64,000 bases of DNA from Streptomyces sp. SCL15-4 (GTDB lineage Bacteria > Actinomycetota > Actinomycetes > Streptomycetales > Streptomycetaceae). The first letter of the stretch is position 1; each line of letters opens with the position of its first letter. Below, piece after piece: positions 25,482 to 35,757 of the stretch. Under the pieces are notes generated by a model. The model was given only the letters and a program-made list of their open reading frames with translations, did no database searches and had not been told where the DNA came from. A program made the translations under genes and the position numbers. The DNA lies in contig NZ_JAOBTQ010000001.1 in NCBI RefSeq assembly GCF_033366695.1, forward strand, positions 7,564,001-7,628,000. The letters are read 5' to 3'.

Positions 25482-26504
25482 ATGGCTGCTGTGGTGGGTA
25501 TCGAGAAGCTGCGCCGGCCGGGCGGCCTTGCCGTCCAGGTGGCCGCCGTCGCCGCCTGCTACTACGCGGCGGCCCGGCTCGGCCTGCTGCGCGAGCTGTC
25601 CGTCGAGGGCGCCGTCGTCACTCCCATCTGGCCGCCCACCGGCGTCGCCGTCGCCGCGCTGCTGATCCTCGGCCTGCGCTGCTGGCCCGGCATCACACTC
25701 GGCGCCTTCTTCGCCGTCCTGTCCCTGACCACACCCGACGTCGACATCCTCGGGGTCCTGTTCGGCAACACCGCCGCGCCGGTGTGCGCGGTGCTCCTGC
25801 TGCGCCGGGCCGGCTTCCGCACCGACCTCAGCCGGTTGCGCGACGGCCTCGCCCTGGTGTTCCTGGCGGCGCTGGCGGCCACGCTGATCAGCGCGACCGT
25901 CGGGGCCGGTCTCCTCGTCCTCGCGGACGGCCTGGCCGCCCACGGCTTCTGGCCCGTCTGGCTCGCCTGGTGGGTGGGGGACGCGATGGGCGTCCTGATC
26001 GTCACTCCGCTGCTGCTGTCACTGCACCGGGCGCGCCGGCCGCTGCCGCTGGGCCGCTGGAAGGAGGCGACCGCGCTGGCCGTCGTCGCCTGCCTGCTCG
26101 TGCCGCTGGCCGCCTACAGCCCGATCAGCACGCTCTTCCTCGTCTACCCGGTCGTCATCTGGGCGGCGCTGCGCTTCCAGCTGGTGGGCAGTGTGCTGTG
26201 CGCGCTGCTGACCTCCGTGGTGGCGACCGTCGCCGCGACGGACGGCGCCGGCGCGTTCGCGGGGCTGAACCGGATCGAGGTGATGGTGAAACTCCAGGCG
26301 TTCAACGGGGCCACCGCCCTGACCGCGCTGCTGCTGTCCGCCGTGATCATCGACCAGCGCAACACCCGCCGGTCCGTGGAGCACGCCTGCCAGGAACTGG
26401 TCGAGGTGCTCGAACACCTCACCGCCGGCGAGGCCCCACCGCCCCGCTCCCGCCCGAACCCCCAGAACACCGACGACCGCCCCCACCCGACCGGCATCCC
26501 GTGA
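25482..26504 (+). CDS. MASE1-domain integral membrane protein
   Basis: 340 residues with about eight to ten membrane helices. YYAAARLGLLRELSVEGAVVTPIWPPTGVAVAALLILG is the classic MASE1 opening, with the PIWPPTG signature, and WLAWWVGDAMGVLIVTPLLL is the second hallmark. MASE1 normally forms the sensory part of kinases, diguanylate cyclases or phosphatases, but here no output domain follows; the C-terminal ~45 residues are Pro/Arg-rich and disordered. It may therefore act with the soluble SpoIIE phosphatase just upstream as a split sensor. Ligand unknown. GTG at 25494 is an alternative start. Confidence 0.88.
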   Translation: MAAVVGIEKLRRPGGLAVQVAAVAACYYAAARLGLLRELSVEGAVVTPIWPPTGVAVAALLILGLRCWPGITLGAFFAVLSLTTPDVDILGVLFGNTAAPVCAVLLLRRAGFRTDLSRLRDGLALVFLAALAATLISATVGAGLLVLADGLAAHGFWPVWLAWWVGDAMGVLIVTPLLLSLHRARRPLPLGRWKEATALAVVACLLVPLAAYSPISTLFLVYPVVIWAALRFQLVGSVLCALLTSVVATVAATDGAGAFAGLNRIEVMVKLQAFNGATALTALLLSAVIIDQRNTRRSVEHACQELVEVLEHLTAGEAPPPRSRPNPQNTDDRPHPTGIP

Positions 26505-26965
26505 CGCACCACGACGCCGGCGACCGCCCCTGCCGGAGCGGGCATCCGGTGACGGGCCGGGGCTGACGCGGATCACGACGCCGACGGCGGGCCTGGTCCG
26601 ACCTGCGTGCGCGTGACGGGCGGGGCCGGGCCAGGATCACGGCCCGATGGGCTACGGCGCCGATGGCCGATCCTGCCGGGGCAGCGGTCCGTGAGTCGGC
26701 GGGGCCCCGGCCACGATGCCGGCGGCCGACACCGTCCGACCGGCATTCCGCGGGCCGGGGCCGACCCGGACCACGGTGTCGGTGACCGGCTCCGGCGGGC
26801 GGTGCCGTGGCCGCGGCCGGGCGGTGCGGGCCGGGACGCCGGCGTACGCCGTCGGCCCCGCCGCCGTACGGCCTCGCACGGCGGCGGGGCCGCCCGTCGT
26901 TCCGGCACCATCCGGCCGGCCCCAAGCGCCACGGCCCCGGACCACCCCCGTATCCCGTTCCCGGG
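26505..26965. other. Gene-free stretch
   Basis: Open frames exist on both strands but have poor codon bias and no recognisable product. Phrases of the type GGGCCGGGGCC...ATCACG/GACC recur in degenerate form, giving a low-complexity appearance. I see no hairpin with a clear position relative to a gene end. Confidence 0.5.
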
Positions 26966-27322
26966 TCAGCGCTTCCGCTTGGAGCGGTTCGCCGGTCCCT
27001 CGTCGTCGCCGGGCTCGGCCGCCGGGGGCCGGGCCGGGGTACGGCGCTCGGGGGCCGGCGGGTGGGCGGCGCCGGTCGCGCCGGGCTGGCCGCCGCCGGT
27101 CGTGCCGTAGCCCCCGGGGATGCCCGGCGGGGTGTCCGCGGCGGCCTGCGCCTCGCTGATGTGACGCCGGGCCCGGACCCCGGCCCGGCGCTCCGGGTAC
27201 GGGTAGTCGAACGGCTGGGCGCCGGCCCGCTCGCGCTCCTCCTCGCTCCGCCGGCGTGCGGCCCGCTCGGCCGCCGTCGCGTCCTCGTGCTGTCGGTCGC
27301 GGTCGTGTGCGTGCTCGCTCAT
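26966..27322 (-). CDS. Small disordered hydrophilic protein
   Basis: 118 residues beginning MSEHAHDRDRQHEDAT. The first 35 residues are charged and helix-forming (AAERAARRRSEEERER), followed by AQPFDYPYPERRAGVRARRH and a Gly/Pro-rich tail ending KRKR. Low-complexity acidic-to-basic organisation with no domain. It is divergent from selA with 132 bases between starts. Codon bias supports expression; function unknown. The start is chosen as the first ATG; its ribosome binding site is not strong. Confidence 0.55.
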   Translation of the reverse strand: MSEHAHDRDRQHEDATAAERAARRRSEEERERAGAQPFDYPYPERRAGVRARRHISEAQAAADTPPGIPGGYGTTGGGQPGATGAAHPPAPERRTPARPPAAEPGDDEGPANRSKRKR

Positions 27323-27454
27323 GCGGCGCCGAGTACCCGGGCGGCGGCCCCCGCCAACGTGCCTTCCGGCGTGTCGGGCGGCGTGGCGCGGGCGGCGGGA
27401 GACGATGGGCCGCGACCGCACGGGCACGGGGCCGGACCGGGAGGACGGGGCGCC

Positions 27455-28885
27455 ATGGAGCAGCGGCCGGTACCAGGACGGACGGCCGGGGACATCCCGC
27501 CGCGGCCGGACGCGGCCGACGCCCGCCGCCGCATCCCGCGCACCGACACCCTGCTGCGCGACCCCCGGCTGGCCGCCGCCGCCGACCGGCTCGGCGCGCA
27601 CCGGGTGAAGGACGCCGTACGGCGGGCGCAGGAGCGGGCCCGCGCGGGCGGCATCGCGCCGGAGCAGGTTCCGCGCACGGCCCTGGACCTGCTGCCCGGC
27701 ACCGCGAGCGGCCTGCGCCCGGTGATCAACGCCACCGGGGTGCTGCTGCACACCAACCTCGGCCGGGCCCCGCTGTCGGACGCGGCCCGGCAGGCGGCCC
27801 TGGAGGCCGCCGGACCCACCGACGTCGAACTCGACCTGGCGACCGGCGCACGGGCGCGCCGGGGCCGCTCCGCGCTCGCCGCGCTGCGCGAACGGGTGCC
27901 GGCCGCCGGCGCCGCGCACGTCGTCAACAACGGCGCCGCCGCGCTCGTCCTGGCCGCCACCGCCCTCGCGGCCGGCAAGGAGATCGTCGTCAGCCGGGGC
28001 GAGATGGTGGAGATCGGCGACGGCTTCCGCCTGCCCGACCTGCTGGCCTCGACCGGCGCCCGGCTCCGCGAGGTCGGTACCACCAACCGCACCACTCCCG
28101 CCGACTACGCGGCGGCGACCGGACCGGACACCGGGTTCGTACTGAAGGTCCATCCGTCCAACTTCCGCGTCACCGGCTTCACCCGGTCGGCCGAGGTCTC
28201 GGAGCTGACCGGCCTCGGGGTGCCCGTCGTCGTCGACATCGGCTCCGGCCTGCTCGCCCCGCATCCGGCCCTGCCCGGCGAACCCGACGCCGACAGCCGG
28301 CTGCGCGCCGGGGCCGCGCTCGTCATCGCGAGCGGCGACAAACTGCTCGGCGGCCCGCAGTGCGGACTCCTGCTCGGCCGGCAGGACCTGGTCCGCGCGC
28401 TGGCCCGGCACCCGCTCGCCCGCGCCCTGCGCGTCGACAAGCTGACCCTCGCCGCGCTGGAGGCCACCCTCACCGGCCCGCCCACCCCGACCGCCCGCGC
28501 CCTCGCCGCCGCCCCGGAGCGGCTCGGGGCCCGCGCCGACCGGCTCGCCGCCGCGCTGCGCGCCGACGGGATCGACGTACGCGCCGTCGCGAGCGCGGCC
28601 ACGGTCGGCGGCGGAGGAGCACCCGGAGTCACCCTGCCCAGCGCGGCCCTGTCCCTGCCCGAGCCGTACGCCGCCGCGCTGCGCACCGGCCGCCTCCCGG
28701 TCGTCGGCCGGCTGGAGGCGGGACGCTGCCTGCTGGACCTGCGGTCGGTCCCGCCCGAGGACGACGACCGGCTGGCGTGGGCCGTACGGTCGGCCCGCGC
28801 CGCCGTCCACGAGGCCACCGCGCAGCACCCGGCCGCGGAAGGACCCGACGCGGCGGCCCGGCCCGCGGCGGACGGGTGGCCCTGA
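27455..28885 (+). CDS. selA: L-seryl-tRNA(Sec) selenium transferase
   Basis: 476 residues, full length for SelA. It converts Ser-tRNA(Sec) to Sec-tRNA(Sec) using selenophosphate and PLP. Visible landmarks are the N-terminal [58 protein letters not shown] and the PLP lysine Lys296 in [13 protein letters not shown]. The stop codon overlaps the selB start by one base (TGATG), so the genes are translationally coupled. GGAGGACG lies upstream of the ATG. tRNA-Sec, selD and a UGA-containing formate dehydrogenase gene follow. Confidence 0.95.
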   Translation: MEQRPVPGRTAGDIPPRPDAADARRRIPRTDTLLRDPRLAAAADRLGAHRVKDAVRRAQERARAGGIAPEQVPRTALDLLPGTASGLRPVINATGVLLHTNLGRAPLSDAARQAALEAAGPTDVELDLATGARARRGRSALAALRERVPAAGAAHVVNNGAAALVLAATALAAGKEIVVSRGEMVEIGDGFRLPDLLASTGARLREVGTTNRTTPADYAAATGPDTGFVLKVHPSNFRVTGFTRSAEVSELTGLGVPVVVDIGSGLLAPHPALPGEPDADSRLRAGAALVIASGDKLLGGPQCGLLLGRQDLVRALARHPLARALRVDKLTLAALEATLTGPPTPTARALAAAPERLGARADRLAAALRADGIDVRAVASAATVGGGGAPGVTLPSAALSLPEPYAAALRTGRLPVVGRLEAGRCLLDLRSVPPEDDDRLAWAVRSARAAVHEATAQHPAAEGPDAAARPAADGWP

Positions 28886-30713
28886 TGCGGGTGCTCGCCA
28901 CCGCCGGCCACGTCGACCACGGCAAGTCCGCGCTGGTCCGCGCGCTCACCGGGATGGAGCCCGACCGGCACGAGGAGGAGCGGCGCCGGGGCCTCACCCT
29001 GGACCTGGGTTTCGTGTGGACCCGGCTCGGCGGTGACCACCTCGCCTTCGTGGACGTACCGGGGCACGAGCGGTTCGTGCCGACCATGCTGGCCGGCGCC
29101 GCCCCGTGCCCGCCGTGCTGTTCGTGGTCGCCGCCGACCAGGGCTGGCAGCCGCAGTCGGCGGAGCACCTCGCCGTCCTCGACGCGCTCGGCGTCCGGCA
29201 CGCCGTCCTCGCGGTGACCCGCAGCGACCTCGCCGACCCCCGGCCGGTGCGCGCCGACGCCCTCCGGCGGCTGGCCGCCACCTCGCTGGGCCCGGTCGGC
29301 TCGGCCGCCGTCAGCGCGGTCACCGGCGCCGGCCTGGACGACCTGCGCGCCGAACTCGCCCGGCTGGCGGACCGGCTGCCCGCGCCCGATCCCGACGCCG
29401 ACGTACGGCTCTGGCTGGACCGGGCCTTCACCGTCCGCGGCCACGGCACCGTGGTGACCGGCACCCTCGGCGCGGGCACCCTGCGGGTCGGCGACCGGCT
29501 GGCCACCGCCGACGGCACGGCCACGCTGCGGGTGCGCGCGCTGCAGAGCCTGCGCGAGGAACGGACCGCCGTCGGCGCGGTGGCCCGGGTCGCCGTCAAC
29601 GTGCACGGCCCGGGGGACGGCGCGCTGCGCCGCGGAGAGGTGCTGCTGACCCCGGACCGCTGGCTGTGCACCGAGACGACCGACGTACGGATCACCGGGG
29701 ACGACGCGGCCGGCCTGCCCCGGTGCCTCACCCTGCACATCGGCACGGCCGCCGTGCCGGTGACCGTCCGCCCGCTCGGCCCGGACACCGCCCGGCTCGT
29801 CCTGCGCCGCGGCCTGCCCCTGCGGGTGGGCGACCGGGCGGTGCTGCGCGAACCCGGCGGCGGCCGCACCCCGCGCGGAGTCACCGTCCTGGACGTACGG
29901 CCGCCCCGGCTGACCCGGCGCGGTGCCGGCCGGGCCCGCGCGGCCGAACTGGACGCCATGACCGGCCGGCCCGACACCGCCGCCGAACTCAGCCGCCGCA
30001 AGCTGGTCCGGCGCGCCGAGCTGCGCGCCATGGGAGTGCCCGCGCCCGGCGACCCGGTCGCCGGGGACTGGCTGGCCGACCCGGCGCACTGGGCGGACCT
30101 GGGGGACCGGCTCGTTGCCCGGGCCGGGGAACACGCCCGCGACCATCCGCTGGACCCCGGCCTGCCCGCCGAGACGGCCCGCCGGCTGCTCGGCCTGCCC
30201 GACCGCGCCCTGGTGGACGCGCTCGCGGCCGGGCTGCCCCGGCTGCGCGCCCGCCAGGGCCGGCTGTACCCCGCCGACGGCCCGGCACCCACCCTGCCCA
30301 CACCCGTGCGGACGGCCGTGGACGCCCTGCGCCGCGACCTCGCCCGGGCCCCCTTCCGCGCCCCCGAGGCCGGGCGGCTCGCCGAACTCGGCCTGGACCG
30401 GCGGGCGCTGGCCGCGGCGGCGGCCGGCGGGGCACTGTTGCGGATCGCCGACCACGTCGTGCTCCTGCCCGGCGCCGACGCCCGCGCCGTCGCCGTGCTG
30501 CGCGCGCTGCCCCAGCCGTTCACGCTCAGCGAGGCCCGGCGCGCGCTGGACACCACCCGCCGGGTGGCCGTACCGCTGCTGGAGTTCCTGGACGCCCGGG
30601 GACACACCGAGCGCGTCGACGAACGGCGCCGGCGCTGCCGTGCCGGCGTGGGGAACGGAGGCGGACAGGAATCGAACCTGCCGGCCCGAGATCCTCGGGC
30701 CCCTCGGTTTTGA
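28885..30713 (+). pseudogene. selB: Selenocysteine-specific elongation factor SelB, broken by a -1 frameshift as read
   Basis: The first frame (from ATG 28885) encodes the GTPase start: [21 protein letters not shown] (P loop), [11 protein letters not shown] and [16 protein letters not shown]. It then turns to nonsense and stops at 29217. The expected continuation, [22 protein letters not shown] with VTRSDL, is in the frame opening at 29106 and goes on through domains II-III ([18 protein letters not shown]) and the winged-helix C-terminal region to 30713. One base is missing near 29100. The last ~20 codons read through tRNA-Sec antisense, so the native stop may also be lost. Either a pseudogene, an assembly error, or recoding. 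Confidence 0.88.
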
Positions 30714-30748
30714 AGACCGGGAGGGCCACCAGGCACCCACACGCCTCC
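30656..30748 (-). tRNA. selC: tRNA-Sec (anticodon UCA)
   Basis: A 93-base cloverleaf on the minus strand. 5' GGAGGCG pairs with 3' CGCCTCC, followed by discriminator G; no CCA is encoded. The anticodon loop is CTTCAAA with TCA as anticodon, flanked by CGGT/ACCG. A long variable arm GGCCCGAG...CTCGGGCC and an extended D arm (GGG...CCC) mark it as tRNA-Sec. The T arm is GCAGGTTCGATTCCTGT. Its 3' half overlaps the end of the selB frame on the other strand. Confidence 0.93.
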
Positions 30749-30785
30749 ACCGCCCGCCACGCTACCGCCCCAGGAGACCACCACC

Positions 30786-31799
30786 ATGACAGCGACACCG
30801 GCCCGCGAGGCGCCCGTACGGCTCACCCGGTTCGCCCGCGGCGGCGGCTGCGCCTGCAAGATCCCGCCCGGCGAACTGGAGGCGATCGTGGCCGGCCTGA
30901 CCGCGCCCGCGCTCGCCGGCGGCGACACCCCGCTGCTCGTCGGCCTCGCCACCGGCGACGACGCGGCCGTGGTCAGCCACCGGGGCACCGCGATCGTGTG
31001 CACGGCCGACTTCTTCACCCCGGTCGTGGACGACCCTTACGACTGGGGCCGGATCGCCGCCGCCAACGCCCTGTCCGACGTGTACGCGATGGGCGGCCGG
31101 CCGGTGCTCGCCGTCAACCTGCTCGCCTGGCCGCGCGACCGGCTCCCCTTCGACCTCGCCCGCGAGGTGCTGCGCGGCGGGCTCGACACCGCCACCGAGG
31201 CGGGCTGCCATGTCGGCGGCGGACACAGCGTCGACGACCCCGAGCCGAAGTACGGCATGGCCGTCACCGGTGTCGCCGACCCCGGGCGGCTGCTGCGCAA
31301 CGACGCCGGGCGGCCCGGGCTGCCGCTGTCCCTGACCAAACCGCTCGGCACCGGCGTCCTGAACAACCGGCACAAGGCCACCGGCGAGTACTTCGGGCAC
31401 GCCGTCGCCACGATGGCCGCGCTCAACCGCGAGGCCGCCGAGGCCGCGCTCGCCGCCGGCGCCCGGTGCGCCACGGACGTCACCGGGTTCGGTCTCCTCG
31501 GCCACCTGCACAAACTCGCCCGTGCCTCCGGGGTGACCGCCGTGCTCGACACCGCCGCCGTGCCGTATCTGGAGGGCGCCCGCCAGGCCGTACGGGACGG
31601 GTACGTCAGCGGCGGCACCCGGCGCAACCTGGAGTGGGTCGCGCCGCACACCGACTTCGGCGACACCGACGCCGACACCCGGCTGCTGCTCGCCGACGCG
31701 CAGACCTCCGGCGGGCTGCTCGTCGCCGGAGAGGTGCCCGGCGCGCCGGTGGTGGGGGAGCTGGTGGCGCGCGGCGCGCACTCCCTGGTGCTCCGGTAG
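30786..31799 (+). CDS. selD: Selenide, water dikinase (selenophosphate synthetase)
   Basis: 337 residues. GGGCACKIPP near residues 19-28 provides the catalytic Cys22/Cys24 and Lys25 in a CxCK variant of the usual GxxCK segment; ATGDDAAVV, NALSDVYAMGG, GGHSVDDPEPKYGMAVTG and TDVTGFGLLGHL are the conserved AIR-synthase-like elements. It makes selenophosphate from selenide and ATP for SelA. The product has Cys rather than Sec at the active site, so its own translation does not need SelB. It starts 38 bases after the 5' end of tRNA-Sec and converges with fdhA, leaving six bases between stops. Confidence 0.95.
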   Translation: MTATPAREAPVRLTRFARGGGCACKIPPGELEAIVAGLTAPALAGGDTPLLVGLATGDDAAVVSHRGTAIVCTADFFTPVVDDPYDWGRIAAANALSDVYAMGGRPVLAVNLLAWPRDRLPFDLAREVLRGGLDTATEAGCHVGGGHSVDDPEPKYGMAVTGVADPGRLLRNDAGRPGLPLSLTKPLGTGVLNNRHKATGEYFGHAVATMAALNREAAEAALAAGARCATDVTGFGLLGHLHKLARASGVTAVLDTAAVPYLEGARQAVRDGYVSGGTRRNLEWVAPHTDFGDTDADTRLLLADAQTSGGLLVAGEVPGAPVVGELVARGAHSLVLR

Positions 31800-31805
31800 G
31801 GCCGC

Positions 31806-34800
31806 TCACGGCTCGGTCCCGGTGTGCTCGTCGATGCCCGCCCGGATCCGGTACGCCCGCACCAGCGCCAGCGCCGCCTCGCCCCTCGGCCGCCGTCCCG
31901 GGCGGATGTCGACGGCGAACGCCTTCGTCTCCTGGATGTGCGTGTTGGGGTCCAGGGACAGATGGAGCAGTTCGTTCGCCGCGTCCCCGGTGCTGTAGCC
32001 GTTCGGGCCCCAGTGGTAGGGCAGGCCCACCTGGTGCAGCGGGCGTCCGCGCACGGTCAGCGGGATCATCCGGTCGGTGACCAGCACCCGTGCCTCGATC
32101 ACGCCCCGGGCGCTGACGACCGTGGCCCAGCCGGTGTGCTCCAGGCCCCGCTCGGCGGCCAGCTCCGGGGAGACCTCGCAGAAGAACTCCGGTTGCAGCT
32201 CGGCGAGATACGGCTGCCAGCGGGACATCCCGCCCGCCGTGTGGTGTTCGGTGAGCCGGTAGGTGGTGGCCACGTACGGGAACACCGAGGAGCCGGGGGA
32301 GCCGCCGCTCGGCTGGTAGCGGTTGTCCGGGTGCGGCGGCAGCAACTGCCGTACCGGGTTGCGCTGCCGGTCGTGCAGGAGGTTCGGCACGGGAGAGTCC
32401 TGCGGTTCGTAGTGCGCCGGCAGCGGCCCGTCCGTGAGCCCGGAGGGGACGTACAGCCAGGCCTTGCCGTCGGCCTGCATGATGAACGGGTCCGTGCCGG
32501 ACAGGGCGTCCGGGCCGGTCGCGTCCTCGGGCGGCACGTGGTTCGGTGCCTTGTCCTTCTCGAAGTCGGGGACGTCGTGTCCCGTCCACCGGCCGCGCTC
32601 CGCGTCCCACCACACCAGCGCCTTGCGTTCGCTCCACGGCCGGCCCTCGGGGTCGGCGGAGGCACGGTTGTACAGGATCCGCCGGTTGGCCGGCCAGGCC
32701 CACGCCCACTCGGCCGCCACCCAGTCCTGCTCCCGGCCCGGTCTGCGGCGGGCCGCCTGGTTGACGCCGTCGGCGTAGACCCCGCAGTAGATCCAGCAGC
32801 CGCACGCCGTCGAGCCGTCGTCCTTCAGCTCCTCGTACGAGGCGAGCGGAGTGCCGCCGGCGTCCCGCCCGTTGATCTCGGCGAGGACCGCCTCCGCGTC
32901 CGGTTCGGCGTGCGGACCCTTCGTCGGGTAGTCCCAGGCCAGGTCCCGTACCGGCCGGTCCATCGGGTCGGCGGACCCGGCGAGCTTCTGCCGGATGATC
33001 CGGCCCAGGTGGTAGGCGAACCACAGGTCGCTGCGCGCCTCGCCGGGCGGCTCGACCGCCTGGTGGTGCCACTGCAACAGCCGCTGCGTGTTGGTGAAGC
33101 TGCCGTCCTTCTCGGTGTGCGCGGCGGCCGGCAGGAAGAACACCTCGGTGCGGATGTCCTCGGTGCGCAGCTCGCCGGTCTCGGTCTCCGGCCCGTCGCG
33201 CCACCAGGTCGCCGACTCGATCAGCGAGAAGTCCCGGACCACCAGCCAGTCCAGGCAGGCCATGCCGAGCCGCATCAGCTTGGAGCCGGCGTTGCCCACC
33301 GCCGGGTTCTCACCGAGCAGGAAGTAGCCTTTGCAGACGCCGTCCAGCTGCGCCATCGTCGTCTCGTACGTCGAGTGGGAGCCGGTCAGCCGGGGCAGGT
33401 AGTCGAAGCAGAAGTCGTTCTCCTCGCTCGCCGCGTCACCCCAGTACGCCTTGAGCAGGCTCACCAGATAGGCGCGCATGTTGCCCCAGTAGCCCTTGTG
33501 CGCGGCCTCGGCGGCGACGAACCCCTCCAGGTCCTGGTGCTGGTGCGCGTGCGGCATCGGGATGTAGCCCGGCAGCAGGTTGAACAGGGTCGGGATGTCC
33601 GTGGAGCCTTGGATGGAGGCGTGCCCGCGCAGTGCCAGGATGCCGCCGCCCGGCCGGCCGATGTTGCCCAGCAGCAGTTGCAGGACGGAGGCCGCCCGGA
33701 TGTTCTGCACGCCCACCGTGTGCTGTGTCCAGCCGACCGCGTAGGCGAACGCCGTCGTCCGGTCGCGTCCGGAGTTCTCCGTGACCAGCTCGCACACCTG
33801 CCGGAACAGCTCCCGCGGCACGCCGCAGATCTGTTCGACCAGCTCCGGGGTGTAGCGGGCGTAGTGCCGCCTGAGCACCTGGAAGACACAGCGCGGGTGG
33901 GACAGCGTCTCGTCCCGTTCCGGCTCGCTCTCGTCGATCACCGGGCCGCCGGAGCCGTGGGACTCGCCGCGCGCGGCCTCGGTCACGGACGCGTCGTCCC
34001 GGGCGCGCTCGTCGTACTCCCGGTCGCGCTCGCCGGAGGCCGCCCGGGTCTCGGTGCCCTCGTACTGCCAACTGGCGTTGTCATACGTGCGGCTGTCGTC
34101 GTCCAGGCCGGAGAAGACACCGGCCAGGTCCTCGGTGTCCCGGAAGTCCTCCCGCAGGATCACGGGCGCGTTGGTGTACGCCACCACGTAGTCGCGGAAG
34201 TACTTCTCGTTCTCCAGGACGTGGTGGACGATCCCGCCGAGGAAGGCGATGTCCGTGCCCGCGCGCAGCGGTACGTGCAGGTCGGCGAGCGCGCTGGTGC
34301 GGGTGAACCGCGGGTCGACGTGGATCACCTTCGCGCCGCGGGCCTTGGCCTCCATCACCCACTGGAACCCGACCGGATGGCACTCGGCCATGTTCGAGCC
34401 CTGGATCACCACGCAGTCCGCGTTCTGCAGGTCCTGCTGGAAGGTGGTCGCGCCGCCGCGGCCGAACGAGGTTCCCAGACCGGGAACGGTGGAGGAGTGT
34501 CAAACGCGCGCCTGGTTCTCGATCTGGATCGCTCCGAGCGCGGTGAACAGCTTCTTCAGCAGGTAGTTCTCCTCGTTGTCGAGCGTGGCACCGCCGAGGC
34601 TCGCGATGCCGAGGGTGCGCCGGGTGCGGGCCCCGTCGGCCTCCCACTGCCAGCCGGCCCGGCGCGCCGCGATCACCCGGTCGGCGATCATGTCCATCGC
34701 CGTGTCCAGGCCCAGTCGCTCCCACCCGGTGCCGTACGGACGCCGGTAGAGGACGTGGTGCTCGCGGGCGCCCCCGGTGGTCAGCTGGAGGCTGGCCGCG

Positions 34801-35066
34801 CCCTTGGGGCACAGCCGGCCCCGGGACACGGGGGAGTCGGGGTCGCCCTCGATCTGGGTGACCCGGCCGTCCTGGACGTACACGTCCTGGCCGCAGCCCA
34901 CCGCGCAGTACGGGCAGACGGACTTCACCACCCGGTCGGCCGTGGCCACCCGGGGCGTCAGCCGGGCGCTCGCCGCGCTCTTGGCTGCGGCCCCGCGGCC
35001 CAGCGGATCCGTGCCCGTGAGCTGCCGGTAGACCGGCCAGGAGTCGATCCAGGTGCGTACGCCCAC
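31806..35066 (-). CDS. fdhA: Formate dehydrogenase large subunit, selenocysteine-containing (in-frame UGA)
   Basis: Read through the UGA at 34502-34500, the product is 1086 residues of a molybdopterin (bis-MGD) formate dehydrogenase. The 4Fe-4S site is CPYCAVGC (Cys51, 54, 58) plus Cys86 in GRLCPKG. Sec189 follows ENQARV and precedes HSSTVPGLGTSFGRGG, the exact place of the Mo ligand in FDHs, with His190 as catalytic partner. Downstream come VIQGSNMAECHP, GNIGRPGGGILALRGHASIQGSTD and a C-terminal cofactor domain ending IDEHTGTEP. GTG 35066 follows GGAGGAGGA. No Tat motif is present, so it is cytoplasmic or carried by partners. Electron partners are encoded upstream (36657-38617). Confidence 0.93.
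34471..34502 (-). promoter_or_regulatory. Bacterial SECIS element with the Sec UGA codon
   Basis: Twelve bases after the UGA the mRNA forms GUUCCC-GGUCU-GGGAAC. The six-pair stem and GGUCU loop, and the spacing, closely match the E. coli fdhF SECIS (upper hairpin 11 bases after UGA, loop containing GGUCU), which binds the winged-helix domain of SelB. Confidence 0.85.
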
Positions 35067-35757
35067 GGCTCCTCCTCCCGCTCGGGTGCCTCGATTGTCC
35101 CGCGGCCTCGCGCAGGCGGCACCTCCGGCCGTGCCGGTCGCGGAGGGAGGTGCCGGCGCGGTGTGTCGGCGCACGGACCGGACGCAGTGCCCGTAATGTC
35201 CGGGTGGTCACGGTCCCGGGCGAGTGACGGGAGTGATCGGGTGACGGTCAGGGGCGGCGGGGCGGAGGCGGTGGCGCCGTGAGGCAGCGTCACGTCTTCG
35301 GAACGGTGTGCACGGTGGAGGCGGCCATCGCCGGCGCCGTGTTCCTCGCCGTCCTCGGACTGCTCGCCCGGACGCTCCCGCGCCACCGGCGGGCCCCCGC
35401 CCCGGAGAGCGCCGGGGCCGCCGAGCGTGGGGAACGGCCCCAGGCGGAGGCGGTCGCCTCCCGCTCCGGCAGCGGATCGCCGTCGCCCTCCCCCTGCTGG
35501 TGCCGGCGCACGCCCGGGCGGTCCTCGGCGGCCTCATCGCCCCGGAGCCGGCCGGCGGCGCCCGGGTCGCGCAGCCGCCGGTGCTCGCGGCGGCCGTGCT
35601 GTTCCGGCTGCCGGTCCCGGCCCGCGCCCGGCACCGGCTGGACGACGCCGGCCGGGATCACCGCGGCGGCGCCGACCTGGTCCCGGGCGAACCGGGTGAA
35701 CCGGGCGAACCGGGAGGAACGCGAGGCCCGTCGGGCGTCGCCGGACCCCGCGTCCGC
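35067..35757. other. 691 bases with no intact gene between fdhA and the HD-domain gene
   Basis: The interval separates fdhA from the other fdh-region genes on the minus strand. On the plus strand it holds a possible broken gene (see 35279). A 9-base unit (CGAACCGGG/TGAACCGGG/CGAACCGGG) repeats at about 35689-35715, encoding GEP repeats in that frame. Confidence 0.5.
35279..35757 (+). pseudogene. Possible frameshifted small membrane-protein gene, unidentified
   Basis: A GTG behind GGAGGCGG opens a frame with a membrane helix (TVEAAIAGAVFLAVLGLLA) and strongly GC3-biased codons for ~60 residues. The bias then moves to another frame from about 35465 (RIAVALPLLVPAHARAVLGG, then VLAAAVLFRLPVPARARHRLDDAG), as if one gene had suffered a frameshift. 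No family was recognised and the 3' end is unclear. The evidence is codon bias only. Confidence 0.3.

Noticed and set aside
29085..29110. Programmed -1 frameshift as the normal way to make SelB
   Set aside because: No X-XXY-YYZ slippery heptamer or downstream pseudoknot was evident at the junction, and other SelB proteins are not made this way; an indel is simpler.
34081..35211. Alternative minus-strand frame across the Sec codon that avoids the UGA
   Set aside because: Its translation lacks the 4Fe-4S and active-site motifs; reading through UGA as Sec in the fdhA frame gives a continuous family match.
31824..35282. 1152-codon plus-strand frame opposite fdhA
   Set aside because: Shadow of the formate dehydrogenase gene; the minus-strand product has all the family motifs.
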